64,000 nt of DNA from Xiphias gladius (GCF_016859285.1 NC_053417.1:17436706-17500705); one strand, 5' to 3'; positions 41,941 to 55,035 are shown, counted from the stretch's first letter. Notes: generated by a model not told the origin, from the letters alone. Translations and numbers: made by a program.

Positions 41941-42374
41941 ATACAGCGTCCCACCTCTGGGACACTTTGGCTTTCGTACCAATACTTTAGGTGTGTAGTG
42001 GTCTGTATCGGAGTCAGTCTCACAAAACCATGACAAATTATACATCATTTAAAAGCTCTAAGCCTCCTGATTCTCTCTGCGCAAAGCATGGTAGGATCCC
42101 CAACCGTTGTTGACACAGAATTGGTTCAGATTTGTGGCTATGGCTCCATTTCTACCTTGTTTTTGTCTCTCTAACATTCTGACTTTCTGGTTGTATAAAC
42201 TTAAAGAATTACCTTTCAAAGGAGACCAGGGTTATGACTGTAATCAAAAGAGTTAAAGAACAGTAACTTTTTTTTTTTTTTTAATTTGGGAACATTATTT
42301 TCAGTCTTGTGCACAAAAATGGGGGTGTCTAATAACAGGTTAAGGATATTCAATCAATAGTATACTTCCTGCAC

Positions 42375-42560
42375 TGAAAATACTATTTAAGTAAAAGTAC
42401 ATAAGTACTGTCAGCTAAATACACCAAAGCATCAATAGTAAATGCACTCAATGCAGAAAGATAGCCCTCATTTGTGTTATACTATAATATTATCATTATT
42501 ACTTATGCATTATTTTGGTAAATGGCATTAGTGTTGTAGTTGGTTGATGTGGAGCTAGAA
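42375..42560 (+). mobile_element. MITE-like repeat, family A (interior fragment)
   Basis: AAAATACTATTTAAGTAAAAGTACATAAGTACTG and, further on, TTGTAGTTGGTTGATGTGGAGC match the middle of family A. About 430 bases of other sequence, with a T run at about 42269-42282, separate it from the 5' end at 41895-41940. Confidence 0.6.
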
Positions 42561-43779
42561 GAAAGTAAAAAAAAAAGAGCTTCAAATCTGAAGAAAAATC
42601 CCAGTTACAAACATTGCTACATGTGTCCAATGGGTTGTGTTGAAGGCCGAGTACCATAAGAGCGCTTGTCCCTTGAAATCAGCACTTTGACATGTGAGTT
42701 TATGAAGCAACATGAGGCAACTGATAAAAGTCAGAAGAGGCCAAATCAAAAAAATTGAAATCAATTGGAATGGCAGGAAAATATTGGTGATATTTTAATC
42801 TCTTCTCATTCATGGCAAGATTACAGAAAAGAAGGGGAAAGTATAATACATTATTGATCTAATGCACCTGTGGTTTTTATACTTCTATTACCACTAGATA
42901 ATTAATAAAGAAGCAGTTATATTTGGTCAGAGTGCTACTGTTGCATGATGAGACCTAATCAAACATTTGACAGAACAACCGAAAGAGTTGCAGACCAGCA
43001 AACACCTTCATATCTCGTTGTCTCTCAAAAGGAACATTTTGCTATTTTCAAACGCGGTGGTGAGAGATTATCAGAATACTCAGAATACAAAAAAAAAAAA
43101 TTACAGAGTACTTTTGTGTCATCCTTACCTCCTACCCTCACATGTATTACACACACAGAGACACTAAAACCTTGTATAGATGCTAACAGAGATGGACTTT
43201 AACCAGATGTGTGTGTTTGTGTGTCTCTGCTCTGACCTTATCTGGACAGCAGGCAGACACAGCAGTCCAACCACAGGCACCCTTTGATGTAATACGTGGT
43301 ACCATTAAACGTCACCTAGCAGTCAGTTGTTTATTCTCTGAGGAAAATTAATGCTCTTGGAGGGACCAGATGAAGAGCCAGACATTTCCCACACTTACAA
43401 AATCAAAGCTGAGTTGCTTTTAGAACCATGAGCCTTTCAAGATTAAAGTATTTTTATATTCTATTTTATTTTACATATTTTAAATCCTGTTTATGTTTCT
43501 TTTATATCCCTTTTCTGAGGTCTTAAGCACTTTGAATTGCCTTGTTGTATTGATTAATTTATGTCATATTTTTCACTTTGTTTTTTTTAAATCTTTTCTT
43601 TTCTACTATTGTGTTTTATTGCTGTTAAACACTTTGGATCAACTGTGTTGTCTGTAAAGGACTATATAAATGAAGTTTAGTCGAGTTAAACGGTGCATGC
43701 CATAGCACATTTCCTTAAAAATGTTAAAAATGATTTTGTTTCTTAAACATTTACTAATAAATTCTCTCCTGCACAATAC
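42561..43779. other. Intergenic, no gene recognised
   Basis: AT-rich non-coding DNA with an A run near 43089-43099. Nothing else recognised. Confidence 0.55.
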
Positions 43780-44690
43780 TGTGCCAGCAACAAAAAACAA
43801 CCAGTGAGCAACGGTTCTGCAGACAGAATTCAACGCATTGTTGATGAGAGAGGTCAAAGGAGAATGGCCGGACTGAAAGGCTGTGGTAACTCCGATAACC
43901 ACTTTTACCAACTGCGGTGAGCAGAAAAGCATCTCAGAATGACCAACACATAGAACCTTGAGGCTACAACAGCAGAAGACCACATCGGGTTCCACTCTGT
44001 CAGCCAAGAAGAGAAACCCGAGGCTGCAGTGGGCACAGGCTCACAAAAACTGGACAGCTGAAGATGGGAAAAACGTATCCTGGTCTGATGAATTTGGATT
44101 TCTGCTTAGGCCCGCAGATGGTAGGGTCAGAATTTCGCATCAACAGCATGAATTCAGGGACCCAACCTGCCTTGTGTCAACAGTCTAGGCTGCTGGTGGT
44201 GGTGTAATGGAGTGGCCAATATTCTCTAGGGGCACTTTGGGCCCCTAAACTCCAAACAATCATCGTTCAAATGCCACAGCCGACCTGAATGTTGTTGCTT
44301 TATGGCCACAACTTACCATCTCCTAATGGTTGTTTCCAGCAGGATAATGCGCCATGTACCAAAGCAAAAGTCGCCTCAAACTGGTTTCATGAACGTGTCA
44401 ATGAGTTCAGGTAACTTCAGTGGCCTCCCCGGCCACCGGATCTGACTCCCATAGAACACTTGCCGTCTGTGGTAGAACGGGGGACTGGCACCATGAATGT
44501 GCAGCTGACAAATCTGCAGTGATAATGTGATGCAGTCATGTTAACATGGACCAGAATCTCAGTGTTTCCAGCATCTTGTGAAATCAACGGCACGAAGAAT
44601 TGAGACCGTTTTGAGAGCAAAAGGAGGAACTACCCTGTATAAGTGTGGTCTTTCCAATAAAGTGTGTCGGTGGGTGTATATAGTTTCACT
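43780..44690 (+). mobile_element. Decayed Tc1/mariner transposon with transposase relic
   Basis: Transposase pieces run in order on +: RIQRIVDERGQRRMAGL, then after frame changes KKRNPRLQWAQAHKNWTAED, SWSDEFGFLLRPADGRVRI and DPTCLVSTV. Further frame changes give FQQDNAPCTKAK (DNAPC motif) and PPDLTPIEHL (catalytic-region motif). AATAAAGTGTG..GGTGGGTGTATATA marks the 3' end. WSDE and DNAP supply two of the DDE/D triad regions. Stops and shifts (for example in the 44188-44350 part) show it is inactive. Terminal repeats could not be delimited. Confidence 0.85.
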
Positions 44691-46158
44691 TTTAAATAAG
44701 GCTCAGAAAGACAGCTGGGCACTGTAGTTTCGTGGAAATGTCACTGAAAAAGGAGAAAATTGTGGATTTTTTAGAGATTAATTTTAGCTGTGGATTAATA
44801 CATATTTGGTGTGCTTGTGAGTATTTACAGCAGCAGGATGGTGTAAGTGGGATTGACTCAAAATAAACTACAATTCCCATGTTCATTATGATGAAGGAGC
44901 ATGTCAAAGGTGCAAAGGTGTGGCTCATTGATGTGTTTTTGATTTTTTTTAACAAAAATTGGAGCTCTATGGCACAAAGTAATTAGGTATTAGGCTTCTG
45001 CTAAACAGATAATACTTGTTGGTGGGATCAATTTATCGTTGATTTTGTTTTTTTACATGGGATTTGCTGACAACAAGACAAATGGAGAATATAACCTACA
45101 TTAAACAGCCTTAAATTGGGGTTGAAGCCGATCACCTTGTCACTATTGTAGTATCTTTTAAAGTCTGTATTTTTTTTTTCAAGCTAGTCAGACAAGAATC
45201 CAAAATTTGATAGACCAAACATCATTGTCTTGAATAACATCTAAAACAGCCATCACTGATCTGCCAGTACTTAGATTTCTGCAACTTAAGGACCCCTGAT
45301 TCATTTTCTGAATGAAGTGGCGCCACCCACATTTCACATAGTGAACTGATCCACTGGAGGGCTATTCTGAAATGAAACCACAAGGGGGCGGTCAAAGACC
45401 AATAATACCATGTTTCCAGGTCAGTGGTTAAATCAGAGGTCAGATACATTATCATCTTGGCTGCACAAACAGGCGGTATGTTAGTAGAAGTGCAAAGAAT
45501 CGCATTCATTTAGAGGATGTCAGTATCACTCTGAAGCTACATGGCTGTCGCAAATAATGAAATGTGTGTTACCACAACCTGATAATACTAAACAAGTAGG
45601 TGTTCAAACACAGAGAGATCATGAGCTAAATTATAGAGACTAGACACTGTGGAATGTGTGTGTGTGTCTGTGTGCGTTTGTGTGTGCTGTGCACAGCCCT
45701 GAAGCTAGGAAATGTCAACAATGTTTGTTGTAATCCAGCAAAAGGTGACAGATTCACGTCGACCTGTTGTGTCATGACTCAGCAACAAAACCGTCAGGTT
45801 GGACAGTACGGGGTGTTCACTAATGACTTGGTGAGGCACAGTGAAGAATCCTGTCTGCCATAGCAACAGGCAAAATATGCCAGACCTGTTTTCCTTTTCT
45901 TTATCTGTGTCATGGAAGTGAGGTTTTCTTTATACTTCCACTGACAAGCATTTCTTGGAAAACCAATTATGGAAGTTTAGCAGAACACTCGAATGAGTAA
46001 AAAACAGCTTTGACATCCGATACTTAAACTCTGGGACCTTTCAGTTCTGACTGAGACTGACCCGAGCAGGCATGACATGGCATCTTGACTCCCTCTTGTA
46101 AAACGACAACGGCTTAATTTCATGTTTCTTAAAAAGAAAAGTGGAACACATTTTGCAC

Positions 46159-46160
<2 letters not shown>

Positions 46161-46199
<39 letters not shown>
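46161..46199. repeat. (AT)19 microsatellite
   Basis: Pure AT alternation. Confidence 0.98.
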
Positions 46200-46202
<3 letters not shown>

Positions 46203-46540
46203 CATGCATTCTGCAATGCGAACTGCAGCTGAAGCACAGAAGGCTGTTGGTGCTTCAGATAGGAGTGACTGATGTTTCTCCTCCTTTTCCAGCTTCAGGA
46301 ATGTTAGGTTGACACCTGGGGAATGGGTCATTTATGTAAAGGTGGTTCTTTTAGGTCATAATGTGCAGACATATAGTATGTGGGTTAAGCAATTATAGGC
46401 ACTTGAATAGTAGATGTGAAGGTTTGACCCTCAGCGTGGTCTTGTTTCATGGCAGATAGTGTGTCGGCATCAACTAACTTGCTAAAAGCAGATGACATTA
46501 ATATCTGTCAGCCTTATTTTTTTCTAGGTTGAGGTCTATC

Positions 46541-46545
46541 TGTGT

Positions 46546-46592
<47 letters not shown>
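46541..46592. repeat. (TG)n microsatellite
   Basis: TG repeat with CG interruptions near its start. Confidence 0.97.
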
Positions 46593-46596
<4 letters not shown>

Positions 46597-47826
46597 TTGG
46601 TCTTTATAACTTTTTATCCAATTCCAAAACGAGCGTCGCCCCTCAGGGTTTTCTGTCAGTCTTCCCATTCCTTCCTCTGACAGGAGGCTGAGACAGCAAA
46701 CCTCTGATTTAAACACCTACCAACTATCATTTTGAAGTTAGTACACATGTGTGTCCTTGTGTAAGGGACAAACACACACACACAAACAAAGCCACACGCA
46801 GACATTTTAAGTTATGTGTAGATGTAAGTTAACAGTTTGCCTCTCCATTAGATACAATCATATGCTGGCGTTATTCATGAGCAGATCCTGTGACAACTGT
46901 CCCAGGAGCATGGATGTCCAGAAGTATTGAACTGTTCTGGTTCAGATTTGTAAGCACATGTGAATTTTGTTCTTTACATGTTAAATACAGTATCTCTTTT
47001 GTAAATCACAAGTGCCTATATCATATGAATATATGATGTGAAAAGTTGAAAAATCACATGCATGTATGTTCACATTTGATTAATTCACAATTCATTTTTT
47101 TGTTTTGTTCTTAATGTTTTTTGTTTTTTTTTTAAATTTATTTGTATTGGATTACATAACTCATAATAAATAATTGGCTCGGTTAGTATAATTATCAGCA
47201 GTGTTTACGAGGGGTGGGCTTAAATCAGAATAGATGTATGCTACGTAAAGAATTTCATTTGGACCAATTCATGCTCAAGCACTAAAAGATATAAACGAGC
47301 AGGTGACACACCAGAGCACAATGTAGATGAGCCAGTATGGATAGTGTGTCAGTGTGTGAACACAAGCTGCACACTCGGCTGCTTTCAACATATTTCTATA
47401 GCAAAAATAAACAAATCTGGTAATTAAAGGCAAGAATCAACAAAGTTTACTTGTTAACATTATTTATTTATTTATAGATTTCATCACATTTTTGCTCGTA
47501 AGTTGTTGCATGTATCTTCGTTCCTCTGTGCACAAGTTTGAAGAAGCAAATTTAATTTTAAAAAAGTTAAAAATAAGATTTGATTTAATGTAACGTTTAC
47601 GCTCAAAGACTATATGTTGATAAAATAAGAATGTAGCATTTTGAGATTTAGGCCTAGAGGAATTCTCTGAGCTGGAAGGTATACGGTGAGAATAGTATAA
47701 TAAAATTTAACGTTAAAGTTTGGTAAGCCCTTCGTTAAACGCCCTGCAACGAGATAGTGAATTTTTCCTATATAGGACGTATCACCAGTCACCAAATGAT
47801 GAAAATGACAGCCGCCTCAAAAGAGT

Positions 47827-47897
47827 GGAGATGCCGGGGATTGAACCCGGGGCCTCATACATGCAAAGCATGCGCTCTACCACTGAGCTACATCCCC
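47827..47897 (-). tRNA. tRNA-Ala (anticodon TGC)
   Basis: The minus strand folds as a full cloverleaf of 71 bases. Acceptor GGGGATG pairs with CATCTCC with one G-T pair, D arm is GCTC-AGTGGTA-GAGC, anticodon stem CATGC/GTATG encloses loop TTTGCAT (anticodon TGC), and T arm is CCGGG-TTCAATC-CCCGG. Internal A-box (TAGCTCAGTGG) and B-box (GGTTCAATCC) promoters are intact. A Pol III TTTT terminator follows at 47822-47819. No intron, and no SINE-like tail was seen, so it appears to be a real single tRNA gene. Confidence 0.93.
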
Positions 47898-49309
47898 ATC
47901 TGTTCGAGTAGGGTTATATCGTGTAAATAAATGAGGCCATGCAGGGCGGGGTCGGTGGATTTTGGACCTGTAAAAGGAGACGACTGTTGTGCGGAATATT
48001 TATGCGCTGACTGAGGACACGTTATGTAATTTCAGTACGCATCTTCAGCCTGGTTTCAATTTTGACCCAACTCCATTTTTTTTTGTGTGTGTGTGTGTGT
48101 GTGTGTATGAGCTAAGTAGTGACATCTTTTTTTTTTGAATGGATTTTAAAAGTCCCAACGTGCTCCAGCTCAAGAGACTCTGAGCTGTTTTTAGTGCTAG
48201 TTTGTAAACACAAGAGCCGTATTGACGTAATGATGAATTAATGGGGGGGGGTTCATACACGAGTAGCTCAGTTTTCTTTGATCTAACCATTGCTGTGTGC
48301 CATTTGTTTGCCTGAAGGTTATGTTTTGGTTTCAGTTCGGGGACACATCTGAGGAAGGGGCTCCTCTCCTTCCCATTCTAACTGTAACGAAATAACAGAT
48401 TGGTGGGGATGAAGAGCAATTTCATCAGAGACAGACAGACCACCTGTTACACAGTATTTCTGAGATAAACTCAGTCAGACACAAGTGACTGCAATTCTGG
48501 GCTTTCTCATCACCCGAGGGACCCTAATCCTTTGGGGAATTTAAAATAGCTCCCCTCGTTAAGTTGCATAATATCCTCCAGGGGAGCATGAATGAGGGGC
48601 TGTCGTCCCCCTCTGGAGAGCACAGCCTGTCCTCACTCCTGCTGTGTTTATCAGCACATGCTTGCCAAGGACACCACTTCCAGGCCCTGTTTGCTTTAGC
48701 CTTGTAGGGACGGACCCATGGGATGCAGGAGGGCTGCAGAAAAGAGAAGGAAGGAAAGCAGGAAAAGCGAGAAAGGACGAGAGACTAACACCTTCCCAGC
48801 CTCTCCCGCCCACTTCCGTCTGCTGCATTAAATTCACGGGCTGGCGAAGGTGTCTCCCGAGGTGGAGGGAGGGACACTGGTCGATATCAGCTCTGCTTTT
48901 GTATTGTGAATTTGCATCGGTGACAGGAAGCCGCCCAGTTGAGTCTGAGCCAAAGAGTAGTAGACAAGTGTTGTGTGTGTGGTGGAGGGTTATCTAAGGA
49001 CTGTCGAGCGCTGTGGAGTGCAGCGTGTAAAGACAGTCTGTGTGCAATATGAGATGCAGAGAGAAATTCTTTATCTAAGGCCACTGACCTCCAGTGGACA
49101 GTACCTACAGGGAATGCCGATGGGGAGAAATAAGCTAACAAGTTAAAGCAAATGACACTTTCTATAAACTGTACATGAATCCCTATTTCATGTTACAACT
49201 GGGTTTGGAGTTTCAAAAATATTTCTGCCTACAGGCTTCAAATTAGCGGTTTCTTTTCATATGTTTCTCCACACTGCTCTTGTGCTCCTGTGACGTAGAT
49301 ACAGTGCAC
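47898..49309. other. Intergenic, no gene recognised
   Basis: (GT)n at 48084-48106, otherwise unique-looking, with a more GC-rich stretch at about 48590-48960. Confidence 0.55.
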
Positions 49310-49857
49310 ACAGATGTCTCTCACCAGAGTATTCAGACCATTTATGCAAGTAAAATTACTAATACCGTAATACTAATACTCCATTTCAAAGCAATATTCT
49401 TTCGTTCAAAATCTTACTTAAGTAAAAGCACAGAAGTAATATCAGTACTTATTAAATTGTTATTACTGATGCATTTAACTACTGTAGCTGGTCAAGGTGG
49501 AGCTATAGTTTTAACTACTTTCTTGACTTCTGGGGAGTTTAATCTGTTGATTATTTTCTCCATTAATCGACTAATCCTTTGGTCTAAATAATATCACAAA
49601 AATAGCAAAGATCCCTGTTGCAATTTCCTAAAACTCAAGTTGACATATTTATACTGCTTGTTTTATTTTATCCAGCCAACAGTCCAAAACACCCAACATA
49701 TTTAGTTTACCACAATAAAAAGCAAATCAACATATTTAAGGAGCTAAAACCAATGAATGTGTATAATTTTTGCTTGAAAATCTATTATCAAAATAGTTTC
49801 GTTGGCCATTACAAGCACGGTACCTTTGTCATTGTAATTTGTTACTTTCCACCACTG
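49310..49857 (+). mobile_element. Family A element interrupted by a family B element
   Basis: Family A blocks (GAGTATTCAGACC, TTCAAAATCTTACTTAAGTAAAAGC, GTAGCTGGTCAAGGTGGAGC) run to about 49545. Family B blocks follow (GATTATTTTCTCCATTAATCGACTAATC, CCAACAGTCCAAAACACCC, TTTTTGCTTGAAAATCTATTATCAAAATAG) to about 49805. The terminal family A block TTTGTTACTTTCCACCACTG closes at 49857. Confidence 0.65.
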
Positions 49858-49862
49858 TCTGC

Positions 49863-49873
49863 CTCTCTCTCTT

Positions 49874-49955
<82 letters not shown>
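49863..49955. repeat. Compound (CT)n-(CA)34 microsatellite
   Basis: An impure CT run (49863-49886) followed by about 69 bases of CA (49887-49955). Confidence 0.98.
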
Positions 49956-49957
<2 letters not shown>

Positions 49958-50436
49958 TCACACAATGCACATAAACACATTTGGACTAAACACCAAAGGA
50001 TCGCAGCATTAAAGGATCATATTTGGCAACAGCAACGTGAATCAACTATTGAACTTTCAACAGATGTTGCTCCATATTCCCCCGTGAGATTTACACAAAT
50101 CTTGATATTTTGCATGCTCTGGTTTGTCACTGTCTTTTGCATAACATAAATCAAAGTGTGGGTTTCGTAGATTTGATGTAGATGCAGATAGAGATCCCTT
50201 TGTCAGGGTTTTAATAGTTTGACATTTATTCGCATTCTTACTGTGAGTTAAATGAGAAGATTGATGCCACTGTAAGTCAGAGCCCAGAGAGACATGTTCT
50301 GAGACATAACAACCGTTGAGGCTAAAACTTGTCGTTTTCAGCCACATGAGTGGCATGGCACTAGGAATGGCAATGTCAGCCTCTGGGTCAGTCCACCACT
50401 TTGGTCCAGATAGAAATATCTCAACAACTATCAACT
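49956..50436. other. Intergenic, no gene recognised
   Basis: No exon or repeat recognised. The 125-codon frame on - here matches no family I know. Confidence 0.5.
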
Positions 50437-51243
50437 AGCATTAGTATTAGGAAATATTTAACTTTTTTACTTCAGTACATTTATTTGACTGCTAAAGTTA
50501 CTTGTTACTTTACAAATTAAGAATCTACATAAAAAACATATGGGCAGCTTATGATATATTATGCATTGTTATAGATTTAACAACCCAACATTATAAACAA
50601 TTAGAGCTGAAACCGTTTTTCAACTGAAAGAGAATTAATTGGCAACTATTTTGAAAATCCTGTAAATAATTTTTTTTTCATGTAAGAAATGCCAGAAATT
50701 TCATTTTTTTTAAATGTGATGATTTGCTGTGTTTCGTTTTAATAATTATAATAATTTTGAGGTCTGGACTATTCATTGGGCAAAACCCTGTGCAGGTTTC
50801 ACTTTGAGCTTTGGGTAATTGTGATGGAATTTCTCACTATTTTAGGGAATTTTTACAAACCAAACAATGAACTGATTAATCAACAAAATATTTAGCAGAT
50901 TAATACATAATGAAAGTAATCACTATTTGCAGTCCTTTGTAAAGTGGTTTAAAAGTGAGATGCACCTCTACCAACTACAACAGTAAAATGCTGCTTAAAC
51001 ATTAATGCAAGATGCAGATTAATGCATTGAATAATATAATGAATAATAGTCACAGGGGCCATTTTTCTGCATTTAGTACTTTTATTTTTAATACTTTAAA
51101 TACATTTGCTGATTATACGTACAAACGTACCTTTACTTAAGTAACATTTTCAATTCAAGACTTTATATGTAATGGAATATTTTTACAGAGTTGTATTAGT
51201 ACCTTTGCTTAAGTAAAACATCCAAGTACTTCGTCCACCACTG
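50437..51243 (-). mobile_element. MITE-like family A element (near complete, interrupted)
   Basis: Reading on -, it starts CAGTGGTGGACGAAGTACTTGG at 51243. It runs through TTACTTAAGCAAAGGTACTAATAC, CTTGAATTGAAAATG and TAATGTTTAAGCAGCATTTTAC to about 50938, and resumes at 50603 with TTGTTTATAATG. It ends with CTTTAGCAGTCAAATAAATG and CTGAAGTAAAAAAGTTAAATA. It has no open frame. CAGTGGTGG-type termini and AAGTA/TACTT-rich interiors define this family in the window. Confidence 0.72.
50604..50937. mobile_element. Inner element (related to family B) nested in family A
   Basis: Termini TTAGAGCTGAAAC (left) and TTTGCAGTCCT (right) are imperfect inverted repeats of the TAGAGCTGAAAC / GTTGCAGCCCTA type. 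The interior has GGCAACTATTTTGAAAATCC, GATTTGCTGTG, TTTGAGCTTTGGGTAATTG and CTGATTAATCAACAAAATA. It resembles 21655-22025. Confidence 0.68.
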
Positions 51244-54057
51244 TTGAATTGTACCAGGCCTGCTGTTTCCCCATTTCCTTTGCCTGCTTTAGTTCATAGT
51301 TAATGCACAGGTATGAGAGTGGTTTTGATCTTCCCAACCAGCTCTGCAAAAAGGCAAATAAGTGCATTTCCCAACTTTTCTTTTAAATGGTCCGCCTACT
51401 TCTTCTAATGTACAGAGATCTGCGTCTCGAACCAACCCACTGCTGGCACTGTCAGGTAGTGGTAAGACAGCGAGCAGGTCCTGACCTATTATCTTCTGGG
51501 GCTGCTGTCTTATCATCTGCCAGCAGCCAGCCATGGTGGGGGCAGAGAGGCCTGAGAGACGAGAGGAGAGAGAGGCACCAAAAGTAAAAGCTGCATTGGT
51601 AGGTGGAGTCAGACAACACAAAAAGGTGGTCAGTGAGTTCAAAACGGAAGTCGACTGACAAATAAGTAATTTGACACAGTTTTACCGGAGTTATATGTGA
51701 CTTGTCATATTTCATCAAGCAAATCATGCCAGTCTACTACTTATTTCCTTTCCATGTTTTCAGTTTCTCTTTTTAAAATACATCCCTACAGACAGTTCTT
51801 CTTGTCTGACAATAAAAAAACAAAGCAAAAAAAAGCAGAGGATGCCTCTGTAAACAATGAGAGTAAATACTGTGTCCAAAATAGCAGGGTTTTACATTGC
51901 AAGGTTGGATTTGTTGGAAGCCCTCTGCATTTAAGCACATGCCTGAATTAGCTGTGTCAGCTGGGGCAAGGGCAGGCACGCTGTTAAACAAGAGCTGCAT
52001 GTCACATTCGTGAAAATGAACACACGCAGAGAGAAGGAGAGGGAGACACTGCTCTGACCTTTCACCTATTTCTCCAACCAGCTTGGGAAACTGTGGGAAT
52101 CATTTGAAGCGAAAGACCTAGCATGGATAAAAGAGAAGAGGAAAAAGAAGCAGACAATCGAAAACTTATAACCTCCTCTCTTTCTTTTCTTTTCCTTGAG
52201 CAGTGTATTCAAGCCCCTATTATTTATGAATGATGTGGTTGTGATCACGTCCACGAAAGGATAATATCTTGAATTGTATTTATTGTGTATGGTTATTTGC
52301 TGCCATGGTAGTGCATGCTACAAGGACATGACATAACAAGTTCTGCCCGGTCTGTGACTTCTTCTGATTAGTCTGAGAGCACAAACATTAACACAAGCGC
52401 AGATGCCCAACCTGTTCCTGCTAAATGTTTGTGTTCACTGTGTTACCAGGGTTTGGATATCACCATCACTGCAGGGTGAATGTGTGTGCTTGTGCGCGCG
52501 TGTATTTGCGTGTGCTGCCTAGCATCTGGTAACCATATAGGCTGAAACCTTATCATCCTGCCTTTAGAAAGCTCAGGCTGTACTGGCTGCCGCCGCTCGC
52601 CGGCGCGGTAATAACACGCCAAAGTCCAGCAGAAAAAGTAGACTAAAGAGAAATGTGTATGAGACACGGGCCTCTGGAGAAACAACCCTGCACAGGTGTG
52701 GTTCATTCGTTTTCAGGACATCCAGTCACGCAGCCAGGCCTGATTACTCGCTTGCACATTCACCTGTATTATACAACATTCAATGGCATAAACCGAGTGT
52801 AATGCTTATAGTCCCGAACAACACATTTCAGGTTTACTGTCAAATGCTTAAGTATGCTGCACACCAAGAGTCTCTGTTAATCCCAATTAGATGTACTTTA
52901 GTAAAAGTTTCAGGTAGCGTAAAGTAGACTTTATTTAAGATAATATAATCAGACCCTACTGTAGGCACTCTATCATCTCTATAACTATGGCAACTTCTTG
53001 ACCAGTTGTTGACTAATAAACTGTTCCTTTGGTCAGAAAGTAAAAAAAGCGAGCATGCCACACAAAAGCATAAAAAATATCTTGTTCTATAGGGTGAGGT
53101 AAATACACAAGCAGTTTTTTGAACATTGTATTTAGTTCCTTTCCAGGGGGTCTGTGGGAGAAGATGCATTATGATCTCAAACCAATTGTGGGTAGCCCCA
53201 CACGTTTAACAAGACAAGCTTTATCACAAGTGTTCTTTCTGATAACAATCATGAATAAAAAACACCACACACAGATTTCTTTCATGAACCAGGGCAATCT
53301 AAAGGATTACTCTCAAATACCACACAATTCTAGGCTGTAAAAATCAAACGAGTGATATCTTTCTGATGGCTCCTACTGGGCTGAGTTTCAGTTGGCAGGG
53401 AGGACATACTGTAGGAATCCTAAACCCTCGTACAGGACAGGGTAATGTGTCTGGGTGACCTGTCCAGTTTTGTGCAGACTAGTGCAGATCAATGATTTTG
53501 AAAACCAGTTGTCCTGGCCAGAATTTGGTGATAATTAATCTACAAATAGTGCAGTTTGTTCCTGCTTTACTAAAGTAATTCCATTTAATTTTTTTATTAT
53601 GCCTGGTTTGGTTATGATTATTGTCCGATCGTTTGTCAACTCTTGTGATCTTTCTGTGTGTTTCGATTGTTATTTGTTTTTCTTGAATTTTGCTAAATCA
53701 CGTCTTACATGTAAGGTTTGTTTGTTTGATGGTTTGGTTGTTTGTTTGTTTGTTTGTTTGTTTGTTTGGTTGGTTGGTTGGTTGTTTGTTTGTTAATTGG
53801 TGGGATGTCCATGTTATAAGCCTGTGGCTTCTTGATCCGTACTGTCACATGTGTTTTATTCTGTTTTTCAGTTTTATACTGCTGTGTTGTATGTGCACAT
53901 GAAATAAAACATAAAATAATATAAACATAAGCAGGCAGGGAGTATAGGCTATAGCACTCTTGAGGATTATGTGTAATATTCTATAGACTTCATAAGAACA
54001 CAACGCGGGATGATCTTTCACCTAGAGAGCCACACATATGCATAAAAACACATACAT

Positions 54058-54058
<1 letters not shown>
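51244..54058. other. Intergenic, no gene recognised
   Basis: Non-coding. A TTTG/GGTT tetranucleotide tract lies at 53715-53795. Frames at 51289-51727 and 52840-53169 show no domain I know. Confidence 0.5.
53715..53795. repeat. (TTTG)n/(GGTT)n tetranucleotide repeat
   Basis: Alternating blocks of TTTG and TTGG units. Confidence 0.95.

Positions 54059-54149
<91 letters not shown>
54059..54149. repeat. (CA)45 microsatellite
   Basis: About 91 bases of pure CA. Confidence 0.99.
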
Positions 54150-54150
<1 letters not shown>

Positions 54151-55035
54151 AGTTTGCACAATCTGCAATAATAAAAGGCAGTGGGTATTCTTTATGCTTT
54201 ACAAACTGCAGAGGGCAAAAGTGACCACCAGGGGTTTTCAAAACCTCTCCACAGCTCATTGGTCACTCGTATACTGCATTCACAAAAAAGCCAATATGAT
54301 TGGCCGGTATCGGTTGAGTGGCACGTGGAGGTCCTCCCCCACCAAGGCGGAGTGAAAAGAGGGATGCTGAGGGGGAGGGGAAAGAGGTCTATTTACAAAT
54401 GAAATTTAAAGTAACATCCCCAGCATCACTGAACAAGGAAAGCTACTCTAGTTTGTGAGCTGGGACTATTTAATAATTAGAATATTTAAGGTTGGCAACC
54501 GTATTTGTTTCAGTAAATGATTAATTTACGAGAGGAGAATATGCAAAGGAGATGAGGTTGCCTCTTTCATGTTTGATTATATAATAAAAGAAAAACTTTT
54601 TTAAAAAAACTGAAAAACTAAAAATGAAAGGTACGCAGTTTAACATTTTAAAATAAAAATCCAGAGATTAACATATACAACAAAAGAGTAGTATGCTCCC
54701 CCTGTGGCCCAGAGTCTATTCAGGAGCTGATATAACAGCTGCAAAGGTTTCAGCTCCGTGCCCTTCTCTCTGTATCTGACTTTATTTAATTAAGAACCAA
54801 GTCGACAATTTAATCACTTTTGCTGTCAACAGATCTTCATCTTTCCTTGCTATAGATGGCCTGTATTTGGAGCCCCCCCCCCCCGACTTTGAACAGCAGT
54901 AGAAAGTAGAAGCTGATCACGGATCAGTCTCCGAGTAAAGTCACCATTTCCATCTGGGCGCAGGTTGACAGCTCCGCTCGCCCTGCCCCCACCCGGTTAC
55001 CTACGGCCCCGGCTTGTGGCTTGTGTAAAATTCCC
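54150..55035. other. Upstream region of tp53inp2, no gene recognised
   Basis: AT-rich, becoming GC-rich from about 54960. A C run lies at 54873-54884. Confidence 0.55.

Larger units (their letters stand above)
44691..47826. other. Intergenic, no gene recognised
   Basis: It contains (AT)19 at 46161-46199 and (TG)n at 46541-46592. Two stretches, 44700-44940 and 45230-45480, have the look of dispersed repeats, but I could not assign them. Confidence 0.5.

Noticed and set aside
47827-47897. Possibility that the tRNA is part of a tRNA-derived SINE
   Set aside because: All arms pair, the terminator is immediate and no SINE body or tail follows.
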